A stretch of 64,000 nt of DNA from G965222535 sp965222535 (GTDB lineage Bacteria > Pseudomonadota > Gammaproteobacteria > HK1): the NCBI GenBank assembly GCA_965222535.1, contig OZ244957.1, positions 2,666,001 to 2,730,000 of the forward strand. Reading direction: 5' to 3'. Positions 54,240-62,926 of the stretch are shown here, piece after piece. The translations under genes were made by a program, and so were the position numbers. Position 1 is the first letter of the stretch. Each line of letters opens with the position of its first letter. The notes under the pieces are model-generated. The model made no database searches. It had not been told where the DNA came from and saw only the letters and a program-made list of their open reading frames with translations.

Positions 54240-56414
54240 TTAGTGTCCTTGCTTCAGATAGCGCCTGAGCCAAATTGCTTTAGCATGTGGTCTAAGTTCA
54301 AGTAACTTCTTGATGTGTTTAGTTGCTTTCTCTCTGTTTTTCATCGACATATAGAAAATAGCCATATTCCTCTCCACAGCAGGTATGTACACTCCTTTTC
54401 GCTCTAGTTCCTGATAATATTTTTCTGGAGTATTAATTTTCAGTTTGATGTTCATGAATATTAATATTCTGTAGTAGTTATAATTGCTATCAATTGTTAC
54501 ACCATCTTTATTAGTCAAATTCACAAGTCTTTGATAAAGCTCTATGGTTTTTTCTTTATATGCTGGGTTAGTTTTAGATTCCGATAAATAAAACCTGAAG
54601 AGTTTCATATAAAAATCAAATAATTCATGCTTGCCATGTGATAATCCATGCTCAGCTATTTGTGTAGCCTTTCTGTGATTTCCCAAACCTTTATATGCAT
54701 CAAATAATATACTCAACAAATTATATTCTTTTTTCCAACGCCAATATTGATTCAGTGGAGTCATCATATCAATACTATGTTGGTATCGCTTACGTTTATT
54801 AAGTTCCAGACCAATATACCATAAACTTGTTATATTTTCCGGGCTAAAGGCTAACATATCAGGATCATAAACACCTTCTTTTTGATTAAAAACTTTGTTG
54901 ATATGATTATAGTCTTGCCACCATTGGGTATTTATTAATATCACAGTCGATGCTATCAATACACCAATAATAAGTATTAATGGGCGCAGTATCTTAATTT
55001 TATTCAAATAAATAATTCTTACACCTTCCTCTTCTGCAGTACGAATAAGAATAGCAGCATATGCAGATATAATCATAATCGGAGTCGTCAACTGCATAGG
55101 GAAACTAAACAAACCATTAACTAAAGATGAACAAATAGCAGAGAAGATACAAATTATCATTAGTTGTCTATCATAATTAGATCGAGTTAGTGAATAAAAT
55201 GCACAATAAGCTATCGATAATAGGCAAGATAAATAAAAAATCAATCCAATCAATCCTGTTTCTATCCATATTTCCAAATAATCATTATGCGCACGAAATG
55301 TAAACAGACTTTTAAAATTTTTATATCCGTTTAACATATTTTCAAAAAATCCTCCCAATCCATAACCAAGAACTGGAGCATCTTTTATCATTTCTAATCC
55401 TGCCCGCCAGATCATATAGCGATGACTGATACCATTTCCTGATGTATTCTCTACAGTTTCAACTATAGATCTTAACTCGGTTATTATACGATCAAAAAAT
55501 AATATAAACTGTCCTTTTGTGTTAAAACTCATTAGCACTATAAACAAACTCAATAAAATTAAGTTTAGCTTTATAAATTGTTTCAGAGAGGTTTTATTGT
55601 CGTCTATAAAGCGCTGACGAACAGAACGATTAAGCGTAAAAATAGCGATCATGATCGTAATGCCAAAGCTGACCGCTAACCAAGATCCTCTGGCTGTTGT
55701 GTGATAAATGGTCGCCAAAATCAGAATCGTACTAATGCTATAACTTAATCGTACGTTAATTGTATTAGATGGTCTTAACATTAAATAAACACTTGCCGGG
55801 AAAGACAATACCATAAAATGCCCTAACATATTTTTATTAAGAAAAGTACCTGCAGGTATTCCAGCCTGCGGTAGAACATCAAAGCCAAATAGGACTTGCG
55901 CTATTGCTATTAATGAAATCGCTACAGCTGATAATACAATGCTCTTCAACAGTACCGCTATATGTTGCATTCTTAGTTGTAAGCAAAGATAGAAACCGAA
56001 TGCCCCTGTAAGCCACATCATCCATTTGAAAACGTAAAAATCGATTCGAATAGCCCAAAAGATAGTTATTGAAATCCAGAGTATAAAACCAAGAAACATC
56101 AATCGCGGCCAACTCACTTCCAACGGTCTTCGGTTGCTATATTGTCGCCAACTCCATGCAACAAAAACAATGGATAACGCTACCTGCGCCCATATAGATT
56201 TCAACAACATCGGATTAGAGATGCTGGGCCAAGTCCAACATCCAATAATACCAACACCGAAATAAATAATACACAGCAACCAGCACAACTGCGTTGAATC
56301 TAACAGTAGCGGCAGCGAAGATATTGACAGTGCTTTTTTATTTGCAGCAGATCTTGACAGCGGTGTTCCGCTTGTTTTAGTGACTCTACTCGCTAATCGC
56401 TTCTTATTTTTCAT
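54240..56414 (-). CDS. O-antigen ligase/PglL-like membrane protein with C-terminal TPR-like region (copy 2)
   Basis: 724 residues with the same plan as copy 1: the polar start with SRSAANKKA, about 12 membrane segments, the ligase motif TFRAHNDYLEIWIETGL, and a helical C-terminal region ending ATKHIKKLLELRPHAKAIW. The two are alike along their whole length, so they arose by duplication. They differ enough (periplasmic loops, C-terminal part) that they may serve different acceptors or glycans. AT-rich. Confidence 0.78.
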   Translation of the reverse strand: MKNKKRLASRVTKTSGTPLSRSAANKKALSISSLPLLLDSTQLCWLLCIIYFGVGIIGCWTWPSISNPMLLKSIWAQVALSIVFVAWSWRQYSNRRPLEVSWPRLMFLGFILWISITIFWAIRIDFYVFKWMMWLTGAFGFYLCLQLRMQHIAVLLKSIVLSAVAISLIAIAQVLFGFDVLPQAGIPAGTFLNKNMLGHFMVLSFPASVYLMLRPSNTINVRLSYSISTILILATIYHTTARGSWLAVSFGITIMIAIFTLNRSVRQRFIDDNKTSLKQFIKLNLILLSLFIVLMSFNTKGQFILFFDRIITELRSIVETVENTSGNGISHRYMIWRAGLEMIKDAPVLGYGLGGFFENMLNGYKNFKSLFTFRAHNDYLEIWIETGLIGLIFYLSCLLSIAYCAFYSLTRSNYDRQLMIICIFSAICSSLVNGLFSFPMQLTTPIMIISAYAAILIRTAEEEGVRIIYLNKIKILRPLILIIGVLIASTVILINTQWWQDYNHINKVFNQKEGVYDPDMLAFSPENITSLWYIGLELNKRKRYQHSIDMMTPLNQYWRWKKEYNLLSILFDAYKGLGNHRKATQIAEHGLSHGKHELFDFYMKLFRFYLSESKTNPAYKEKTIELYQRLVNLTNKDGVTIDSNYNYYRILIFMNIKLKINTPEKYYQELERKGVYIPAVERNMAIFYMSMKNREKATKHIKKLLELRPHAKAIWLRRYLKQGH

Positions 56415-56728
56415 AACTTACGGCCTGTCTATTGTGCGTTGTGTTTTACCTGGACCGTGAAGTGCATCATGTGGCACATTCATGCCATATCTTTTATTTT
56501 GCATCTGTTCTGGGCGGCAAATTTTATCGCTTAATGCCATAAATGGCCATCGGAACGAGGTCGCTCTCTCCTATCCCAAGGCTTTACCATTGGTCCACAA
56601 CGACTGATCATCTAATGTTCTCTCCGCCTGATGACGCCGCCTGTAACAAACGTCCATCCCGTTGGGGTTTTCGAGGTTCCATATAATCATGCGGGATGTG
56701 AGCGTTATTCAGAGTTTCCTTAAGTGTT
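56415..56728. other. Intergenic region with a repeat end, no gene seen
   Basis: About 314 bases. The end of a dispersed repeat occurs at about 56645-56683 (CCCGTTGGGGTTTTCGAGGTT). No coding signal. Confidence 0.45.
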
Positions 56729-57268
56729 TTAATGGACAATTATCTTTGTTGCGTGTTTTATTGAATCGATAAAGAATTTTGCATTTGATCGAAATCGATT
56801 GGTTAAATTGCTACTATTGACTAGAATAGTATTGTGAATGCCAGCGGCATTGGCGGCTTGTATATCTATTTCTTGATCACCAATGGCCCACGAATGTCGT
56901 ACATCAATGTTGTGCTTGATTTTGGCTTGATCAAACATACCTGGTTTTGGTTTTCTGCACTCACATATCGAATCTGGGCCGTGAGGACAATATAAGACAT
57001 CAAGTATTCTGATATTATTATCTAAGAATTGTTGCAGCATCCATTGTGTTAATTTATTAAAGTCATTTTCGTTATAGTAGCCCCTAGCGATCCCAGATTG
57101 GTTGCTAACAATAATAATTTGGTAATCTAGACTATTAAAATAACGGCATGAATGAAAAATATTATTGATAAACTTAAAATCATCTATTTTATATAAATAA
57201 TTTATATCTTTATTAATTACCCCGTCTCTATCAAGAAAAACAGCTTTTTTACTATCTATAGGATACAT
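56729..57268 (-). CDS. D-glycero-D-manno-heptose 1,7-bisphosphate phosphatase-like (GmhB/HisB-N family)
   Basis: 179 residues from the ATG at 57268 (MYPIDSKKAVF); a longer frame would start inside the IS. HAD motifs: FLDRDGVIN (DxD nucleophile), IVSNQSGIARG, KPKPGM and AIGDQEIDI. The zinc loop C-x-H-x(5)-C-x-C is present (CPHGPDSICEC), typical of GmhB. It removes the 7-phosphate (LPS heptose) or makes GDP-heptose precursors for surface glycans. IS copy 3 ends 41 bases upstream and may have replaced its promoter. Confidence 0.82.
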   Translation of the reverse strand: MYPIDSKKAVFLDRDGVINKDINYLYKIDDFKFINNIFHSCRYFNSLDYQIIIVSNQSGIARGYYNENDFNKLTQWMLQQFLDNNIRILDVLYCPHGPDSICECRKPKPGMFDQAKIKHNIDVRHSWAIGDQEIDIQAANAAGIHNTILVNSSNLTNRFRSNAKFFIDSIKHATKIIVH

Positions 57269-57308
57269 GTCACATCCCGCAGGATTGTATGGATTTTTTG
57301 AGAATAAA

Positions 57309-58294
57309 TGCCGGGTTCCGTGAGGTTGCAGGCGAGTTCTTTGAACCGATGAGTGGATTTTTGTTGCCACTGTTGCATAGCGCTCATAGGGGATAGGTGA
57401 CCTAAAGACTTCTGGGGAATGGCATGATTGTAGAGTCTAACATAGCGAAGGATAGTTTGAGACAGGGTTTGAGAGGAGTCGAAGGGATAGGTATTGAGGA
57501 TTTCTGCGATACGGCCGTTGAAGCGTTCAATCATGCCATTGGTTTGCGGGTGTCGGGGTTTGATGAGGCGGTGCACGATATTGTGAACTTGGCACGTTTT
57601 ATCAAAGGGATGACGCCCGGTGGGCTGCCGTTCACCCGTGGCACAGAAACGGTCAGTGAATTCCTTGCCGTTGTCGGTAAGGATTTTATTGATGGTAAAA
57701 GGTGCCTTGTCAATCAAACGGCTAAGAAACTCATTCGCGGTTTGCGCCGACTTGTTGTCATGGATCTCGACATAAACCCAGCGGGTTGAGCGGTCAATGG
57801 CAGCGAACAAGTACTTGTGTCGAGGCTCGTCAGGCATTTTAGGAAGGTATTTGATGTCGACGTGGACAAACCCGGGTTCATCGTCCTTGAAGGGTTTCGG
57901 CTTGGCAGTCGCAACGGAAGGTTCAAGCTGCTCACGTAACACGTTGAGATTAGAAACGTTATGTCGGCGCAAACAACGGCTCACCCCCGAACGCGAGACC
58001 GTGGTGTTGAGGAACTCATGTGTGACGGCCAATAGGTCGTCCAAGGGGAGTAGCAGGTTGGTTCGCAAGGCAACCGTTATTTGCTCTTGTGCAGGGGAGA
58101 GATTGGCTGTAAAGGGTATGCGGGCGGGAGGATGCCTCGGCAGTACTTTGACGCTTGCGCCACTTGGCTACCGTGTGGCGGTTGAGATGATAAAGGTCTG
58201 CCAGCTCTGTGTTGGTAATAGAGGCTGGCTGGGCTTGACGTTCTCGGCGGATAGCCGGTGAGGTGCGTGCGTTTTTGTGGAGTTGAAGGTTCAT
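57309..58294 (-). pseudogene. IS481-family transposase, frameshifted (copy 3)
   Basis: The start at 58294 reads MNLQLHKNARTSPAIRRERQ with several substitutions. An extra base near 58110 (in the stretch after SRPHT) moves the rest into another frame, which carries the normal D, D and E motifs (VHVDIKYL, LTDNGKEF, NGMIERFNG). About 20 scattered base differences from copies 1 and 2 show that it is older. The 3' frame runs past the IS end, as in the other copies. Confidence 0.9.
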
Positions 58295-58452
58295 CGTTTC
58301 GGTGCCTCGGAAAATGTTTGATGTAAGGGAAGCGGACGCCAGTCGCCCTACGGGCTCCTTTCTTCCGCTTCCCTTACCAACTGCCTTAATACCTTTCTCG
58401 CTAGGAACAGAGGATGGCTACGGAAGGGTACACAATGTGCCGGCACGGAATA
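57309..58452 (-). mobile_element. IS481-family insertion sequence, copy 3 (1,144 bp, defective)
   Basis: Same ends as copies 1 and 2, one base longer. The flanks are AATAAA (left) and ACTACC (right), so no target duplication remains; a deletion or recombination happened at one side. The right flank is the hairpin half of a dispersed repeat (58453-58488) missing one end, suggesting the element entered or recombined at that repeat. The transposase is frameshifted. Confidence 0.9.
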
Positions 58453-58488
58453 ACTACCTCGACTAGCGAAGCTGGTTTTTCGTGGCAC
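58453..58488. repeat. Truncated hairpin half of the dispersed repeat
   Basis: ACCTCGACTAGCGAAGCTGG-TTTTTCGTGGCACC; one arm is cut at the IS border. Confidence 0.65.
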
Positions 58489-58619
58489 CATTCAGAACAC
58501 AAGTATTCACGGCAACAGGCAATAAGTCAGAAAGGGATAACAGCGGCTGTTTGCGAAGATAAACAACGATCGTTTATTGTTCTTTTGATAAGGTCGATTG
58601 CATATGGTATACGGTATGC

Positions 58620-58784
58620 GAACGGTCGGTGGAAGTCAGATCGTCGCTTCCACTTGCGAATCGTGGCTTCGCTGATGCCGTATTGTTGCGCTAGGGCGGT
58701 AATCGGTGCTTGGGCTGTTGGCCTATTTCTTTACGGATAGCCACGGGCGGTGGTTTTGGCATTTTTATGCCGTAAGAGGTTCAT
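58620..58784 (-). pseudogene. N-terminal remnant of a different IS481-type transposase
   Basis: From the ATG at 58784: MNLLRHKNAKTTARGYP, a stop, then after a shift ALAQQYGISEATIRKWKRRSD, the helix-turn-helix start of IS481-like transposases. Only the first ~60 residues are recognisable and the DDE core is absent. It is not derived from the 1,143 bp element, whose sequence differs. Bases 58489-58619 and 58785-58884 hold nothing I can name. Confidence 0.65.
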
Positions 58785-58884
58785 TGAACGCTCCTTGAAG
58801 GCTGGATTCTTCTTCCATCAGGATGCTTCTTGCTATCAGCAAAGGATACCTCCTTGGGTCTATGCAATCATCTAGTACTGAGCG

Positions 58885-59529
58885 CTAAGGCATAGGCCCC
58901 AGGGATTTGTGATCAAAACCGCACAGATCGACGATTAGGCAACTGTGGCATTTGGGTTTCTTGGCGGTGCATGTATAACGCCCGTGCAGAATCAACCAAT
59001 GGTGTGCGTTGCGATGGAATTCGTGCGGCAACCGATGCAGCAACTGCTTCTCGACGTCAAGCGGGGTTTTACCAACCCCCATCTTGGTGCGATTGGCGAC
59101 ACGGTAGATATGGGTATCGACGGCGATTGTGGGGACGCCAAAAGCGGTATTCAGCACCACGTTGGCAGTTTTTCTGCCAACCCCGGGCAAGCCCGTAAGA
59201 GCTTTGCGATCGTGAGGAACTGCGCCGTTGTGCTTGTCCAGCAGCAACCGACAGGTGGCGATGATGTTCTGCGCTTTGGTGTTGTACAACCCAATGCTAC
59301 GGATATAACCGCGCACCCCTCCTTCGCCTAACGCAAGCATCGCGGTCGGCGTTGCGGCAACTGCAAACAACCCCCGTGTCGCTTTGTTGACGCTGACATC
59401 GGTGGCCTGAGCGCTCAGCATAACGGCCACCAGCAGCTCAAAAGGCGTTTGGTAGCGTAGCTCGGTTGTTGGCGATGGATTTTGTTGTCGCAATCGGCGA
59501 AAGGCTTCGCGGCAGTTATTATCGTCCAT
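58885..59529 (-). CDS. nth: Endonuclease III (base-excision repair glycosylase/AP lyase)
   Basis: 214 residues. Helix-hairpin-helix LPGVGRKTANVV with catalytic K120, and D138 in VDTHIYRVANR, numbering as in E. coli Nth. The 4Fe-4S cluster C-x6-C-x2-C-x5-C lies near the C-terminus (CTAKKPKCHSCLIVDLC). It removes oxidised pyrimidines and nicks abasic sites. Intact. Confidence 0.96.
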   Translation of the reverse strand: MDDNNCREAFRRLRQQNPSPTTELRYQTPFELLVAVMLSAQATDVSVNKATRGLFAVAATPTAMLALGEGGVRGYIRSIGLYNTKAQNIIATCRLLLDKHNGAVPHDRKALTGLPGVGRKTANVVLNTAFGVPTIAVDTHIYRVANRTKMGVGKTPLDVEKQLLHRLPHEFHRNAHHWLILHGRYTCTAKKPKCHSCLIVDLCGFDHKSLGPMP

Positions 59530-60529
59530 GTGGCTGAAACGGCGTCAAAGACGTGGGCGCTACCCGCAGGCAGTGCAATTCGCTTGTCATGCAACGGATT
59601 GTCGATGCGCCCCGTATGGGGAGGTATTAGGGAACTTACGATTAAGTACTCATGATGCTGAGCCTTCTCGCGCAAAATGGTTATTTTCCCTCAAAGGAGC
59701 GTGCTTTTTGTTTGATTATTCAGCGTCACTATGCCGATTTTCCAGCCTGTTTGCCTACTACTCCTGCATTGCAGCACTAACACAGCGCTCGGATTATCTT
59801 TCTCATCATAGCATTCACTAAAGGGCATCTTTCATCGCTGGGAACCTCACCATTGCTGCATACAATGAATGCGTAGCATCGTCATCAATGGGTAGGGTCG
59901 ACGACCGTTACCTGCCTTGGGGCAGTGGCTCAAACCACTACCGCCAGCTTTCTACATGGCATAAGCTTTTGCCATCCGACCCAGAAGCCTCTTTTTGCGG
60001 GGCGGATGGTGCTTGTTGTGATATTCAACTGGGAACCTCGAAAAAACTCAATGGGGTGAGGGGTTGGGGAAAGGGGCATGATCGCCCGTAACGTAAGCCG
60101 CTGATTTATAATCCTTCCCCCCAATAGACAAGCCCCGCAGGGCACTTCGACAAGCTAGCGAAGCTGGTTTTTCTAGGTGCCCAACTATCGGCAAAACAAA
60201 GTTGGTGTTTCATCGTATAAGACTCCTAGAGCGATATACGTCAGACTGCATCATCTCGGGACACTTATCTCGCATCTTTCCAAGGAGTCACTCACTGAGC
60301 GGATAAACCATCGCGCCTACCGTAACCCAACAGACTGCTTTGCAACAGGGAGGGCAGTCGCCAATACGGCGAGCACCCGCGCTATAGTAGAATGGGTACT
60401 AATGTATTGAAATTGCATTGTGCGATGGCGCAGGCGCGGCATGTGGGGCCTGCGCTCACGTTCTTCTCTAAAGCAAAGTTCTCAAAGTCAGTAACACCTT
60501 GCCTGCACGCCGAAGCAGTCCCCTCTTCT
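59530..60529. other. 1 kb region without recognisable gene
   Basis: Besides the repeat at 60031-60182, no frame looks like a real gene. A -10-like TATAGT lies near 60380. GCGCAGGC and GCCTGCGC around 60429-60456 could form an 8 bp hairpin with a 12-base loop, which might end the yggT transcript coming from the right. The rest may be decayed DNA. Confidence 0.45.
60031..60182. repeat. Full-length 152 bp dispersed repeat
   Basis: It starts GGGAACCTCGAAAAAACTC and ends AGCTGGTTTTTCTAGGTGCCC. Inside lie GGGGTTGGGGAAAGGGGCAT, GTAACGTAAGCCGCTGATTT, CCCCCAATAGACAAGCCCCG and the hairpin. Same orientation as the copies at 4425 and 37277. Confidence 0.85.
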
Positions 60530-61108
60530 TCACATCAGGTGTCGTGCAAAATCAGTGATTGGAGCGATCACCAAGATGATCGCCAGTTGCAACCCGATGA
60601 TCGCCACCAGCGGTGACAGATCAACACCGTTTATGGGGTTTATGAAGCGTCGCGACAGTGCCAGCAGAGGGTCGCTCAGGACGTATAATAACTCAGTCAG
60701 CGAATGATAATGGTGCGGGTTGAGCCACGCCAACAGCGCCCTGATGAGGATCGCAAATAAAAATACATAGAGGGCTAAACGCAACAGTTCAGCGATGGCA
60801 TAGACGAGGAACCCAAGCACCACCACAGCACCGCCAGCAAGCAACGCTAACACGCTGATCTGGATAAACTGCAACCCCACCAACAACAACAAAGCGGCGC
60901 AGTTAATGGTTTTATAACGACCGACGAGGTGCTCAAGTGGTTGCAATAACGGATTGCTTACGCGCACCAGGAACTGCGATCCCGGGTTATAGAAATCAGC
61001 TCCTTGCCACTGCAGCAAAAAACGTAGCATGACCAGAAAAATATACACATCAAACACGGTTTCGATGAGAAAAGCAGTAGCGGCGGAAAAATACCCGAGG
61101 CCCATCAT
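60530..61108 (-). CDS. yggT: YggT-family membrane protein
   Basis: 192 residues made of two YGGT repeats (FLVMLRFLLQWQGADFYNPG and FAILIRALLAWLNPHHYHSL, each followed by a conserved SDPLL/SNPLL-P turn), giving about 4-5 membrane helices. The family is linked to osmotic adaptation and membrane organisation, with no firm biochemical role. Its ATG overlaps the proC stop (ATGA), the standard gammaproteobacterial order. Confidence 0.92.
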   Translation of the reverse strand: MMGLGYFSAATAFLIETVFDVYIFLVMLRFLLQWQGADFYNPGSQFLVRVSNPLLQPLEHLVGRYKTINCAALLLLVGLQFIQISVLALLAGGAVVVLGFLVYAIAELLRLALYVFLFAILIRALLAWLNPHHYHSLTELLYVLSDPLLALSRRFINPINGVDLSPLVAIIGLQLAIILVIAPITDFARHLM

Positions 61109-61938
61109 TCCGCTCCAAACTCATCGCCAAGGGCGATCGCACGTGCACGCGCGGCGCTTATCGCCTGCGATATAAACCCCATAACATCGTTGCCATGCAG
61201 TGACTGCAACGCTGCCTCGGTGGCACCTCCGGGTGATGTCACCCGTTCGCGCAATACACTCGGTGACTCGCCGCTCTCAAGCGCCATGCGCGCCGCGCCA
61301 AGTGCTGTTTGCAACACCAATCGCCTAGCTGCTGCATCGGACAATCCCAACTGTTTTGCTGCATCCACCATCCATTCCATCAACTGAAAATAATACGCCG
61401 GACCGCTGCCAGAAACCGCCGTCACAGTATCCAGATCGGATTCGTCATTGAACCACACGGAAATCCCTATGCTGTTCATGATTTCCTCAGCCTGTCGCCG
61501 CTGCCTAGGATTGACCGCTGCATCAGCGTACATCCCAGTAGCGCTCAGCTGGATCAGTGCCGGTGTATTTGGCATGGCACGCACCACGGCACCGTGCGGG
61601 AGCGCCAACCAGCGTTTCAAATGCAGCGCCCGGATACCGGCGACTATCGAGACAAATAAGGGCACCCGCGGCGCACTAATAAGCGCGAGTTCCATTGCCA
61701 CCTGCTTCACGATCTGCGGCTTTACCGCCAGTACGATCACGTCAACCGTTTCCGCACAAGCGCAGTTGTCGTCCATCACCACCACCGAGAAGCGCTCTTT
61801 GAGCGCCTCTCTGGTGTTTTTATCCGGGTCAGATACTGTGATCGCCGCAGGGGCATAGCACCCCTCGCGAATCATCCCGCCTATCAAACTGCTGGCCATA
61901 TTACCGCCGCCGATAAAGCCAACCGAGTATTTTCTCAC
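61105..61938 (-). CDS. proC: Pyrroline-5-carboxylate reductase
   Basis: 277 residues with a GTG start at 61938 (a TTG one codon earlier is the alternative). Rossmann motif GFIGGGNMASSLIGG, AVKPQ near 75, and the P5CR signature with the active-site region AVSGSGPAYYFQLMEWM and SPGGATEAAL. It makes proline from pyrroline-5-carboxylate with NAD(P)H. A dispersed repeat begins 3 bases upstream of the start codon, so the native leader and ribosome site have been replaced by repeat DNA. Confidence 0.94.
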   Translation of the reverse strand: MRKYSVGFIGGGNMASSLIGGMIREGCYAPAAITVSDPDKNTREALKERFSVVVMDDNCACAETVDVIVLAVKPQIVKQVAMELALISAPRVPLFVSIVAGIRALHLKRWLALPHGAVVRAMPNTPALIQLSATGMYADAAVNPRQRRQAEEIMNSIGISVWFNDESDLDTVTAVSGSGPAYYFQLMEWMVDAAKQLGLSDAAARRLVLQTALGAARMALESGESPSVLRERVTSPGGATEAALQSLHGNDVMGFISQAISAARARAIALGDEFGAE

Positions 61939-61940
61939 CA

Positions 61941-62103
61941 AGGAACCTCAAAAACCTCAACGGGATGGAAGGGGAAGGGGTAGGGAATAAGGGAAGGGGC
62001 ACCGCTCACTTGCCGCGTAAGCGGTTGATTGGTAATCATTTCCCCAATAGATATGCCCCGCAGGGTACCTCGGAGAATCCGCAAAGCGGGCTTTCGAGGT
62101 GCG
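61941..62103. repeat. Dispersed repeat copy (~163 bp) between yggS and proC
   Basis: AGGAACCTCAAAAACCTCAA..GGGATGG, a G-rich tract with a small extra duplication (AGGGGAAGGGGTAGGG), GCGTAAGCGGTTGATTGGTA, CCCCAATAGATATGCCCC, then a hairpin GGTACCTCGGAGAATCCGC-AAA-GCGGGCTTTCGAGGTGC. In the hairpin the inner stem AATCCGC/GCGGGCT is different from other copies, but pairing is largely kept. Confidence 0.8.
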
Positions 62104-62173
62104 AATCAGCCTAGTCAGACGGTTATAACCAAGCCTTCCTTTGGGCGGCTTTGGCAGCGCAAACGGCACAGCG

Positions 62174-62887
62174 CTAGCGCGAGCGTTGACCGAAAATCGC
62201 CCTTCCGACACGCACTATCGAGCTATTTTCAGCGATCGCAGCCTCCATATCCATGCTCATGCCCATCGACAGAGTATCCAGAGCATAGCCATTATGATTG
62301 AGCCGCTCCCAGAGTTGATACAACTCGCGAAACCACATGCGTTGGCGTTCAAACAACGTTTCAATGGGCGGCAAGGCCATCAGCCCGCGCAACCGCAGCC
62401 GCGGCAATGCAGCTACCGCCGCCGCCAACTCGGGCAGTTGTTCAATGCTGACCCCAGATTTGTTTTCCTCGTGCGCCAGATTGACTTGCAAACAAACGTT
62501 CAGCGGGGGTTTTGAATCACTGCGCTGTTGCGCTAAACGCTTTGCAATCGATACCCGATCGAGGCTATGCAGCCAATCAAAATGTGCCGCTATTGCAGCC
62601 GTCTTATTCGATTGCACAGCACCGATAAAATGCCATTGCAGCTGCGGGTGAATATCTGCCTGGATTTTAGGCAATGCTTCTTGGAGTTGATTTTCGCCAA
62701 ACGCCAGCTGTCCAGCATCGCAGGCGGCGCGGATCGCTTCAAGCCGCTGAGTCTTGCTGACCGCTAACAGGCTGACGGCATGTGAAGGGCGTCCATAACG
62801 CGTCTCGGCAGATCGCATCCGCGCTCGGACAGCACGCAGCGCACGGCGTACTTGAACGGCATCGGGAATAACGGCAGCGGTGGACAC
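62174..62887 (-). CDS. yggS: YggS-family PLP homeostasis protein
   Basis: 237 residues from the GTG at 62887 (TTG at 62890 is possible). The PLP Lys lies in LLAVSKTQ, then LAFGENQLQEA, WHFIGAVQSNKT, VNLAHEENKSG and the phosphate loop SMGMSMDMEAAI, all YggS/PROSC hallmarks. It binds pyridoxal phosphate and keeps its cellular pool balanced, with no catalytic turnover known. It is usually directly upstream of proC; here a dispersed repeat lies between the two. Confidence 0.94.
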   Translation of the reverse strand: MSTAAVIPDAVQVRRALRAVRARMRSAETRYGRPSHAVSLLAVSKTQRLEAIRAACDAGQLAFGENQLQEALPKIQADIHPQLQWHFIGAVQSNKTAAIAAHFDWLHSLDRVSIAKRLAQQRSDSKPPLNVCLQVNLAHEENKSGVSIEQLPELAAAVAALPRLRLRGLMALPPIETLFERQRMWFRELYQLWERLNHNGYALDTLSMGMSMDMEAAIAENSSIVRVGRAIFGQRSR

Positions 62888-62926
62888 CAAGAATCAGCAA
62901 CAGAAGACAAAGAGAGCGTGACCGGG

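Noticed and set aside
58414..58740. 108-codon plus-strand frame after IS copy 3
   Set aside because: It begins inside the IS end and runs antisense to a transposase remnant; no protein-like features.
60429..60456. Hairpin considered as part of a tRNA or small RNA
   Set aside because: No cloverleaf, T-loop or anticodon arm could be built around it; at most a terminator.
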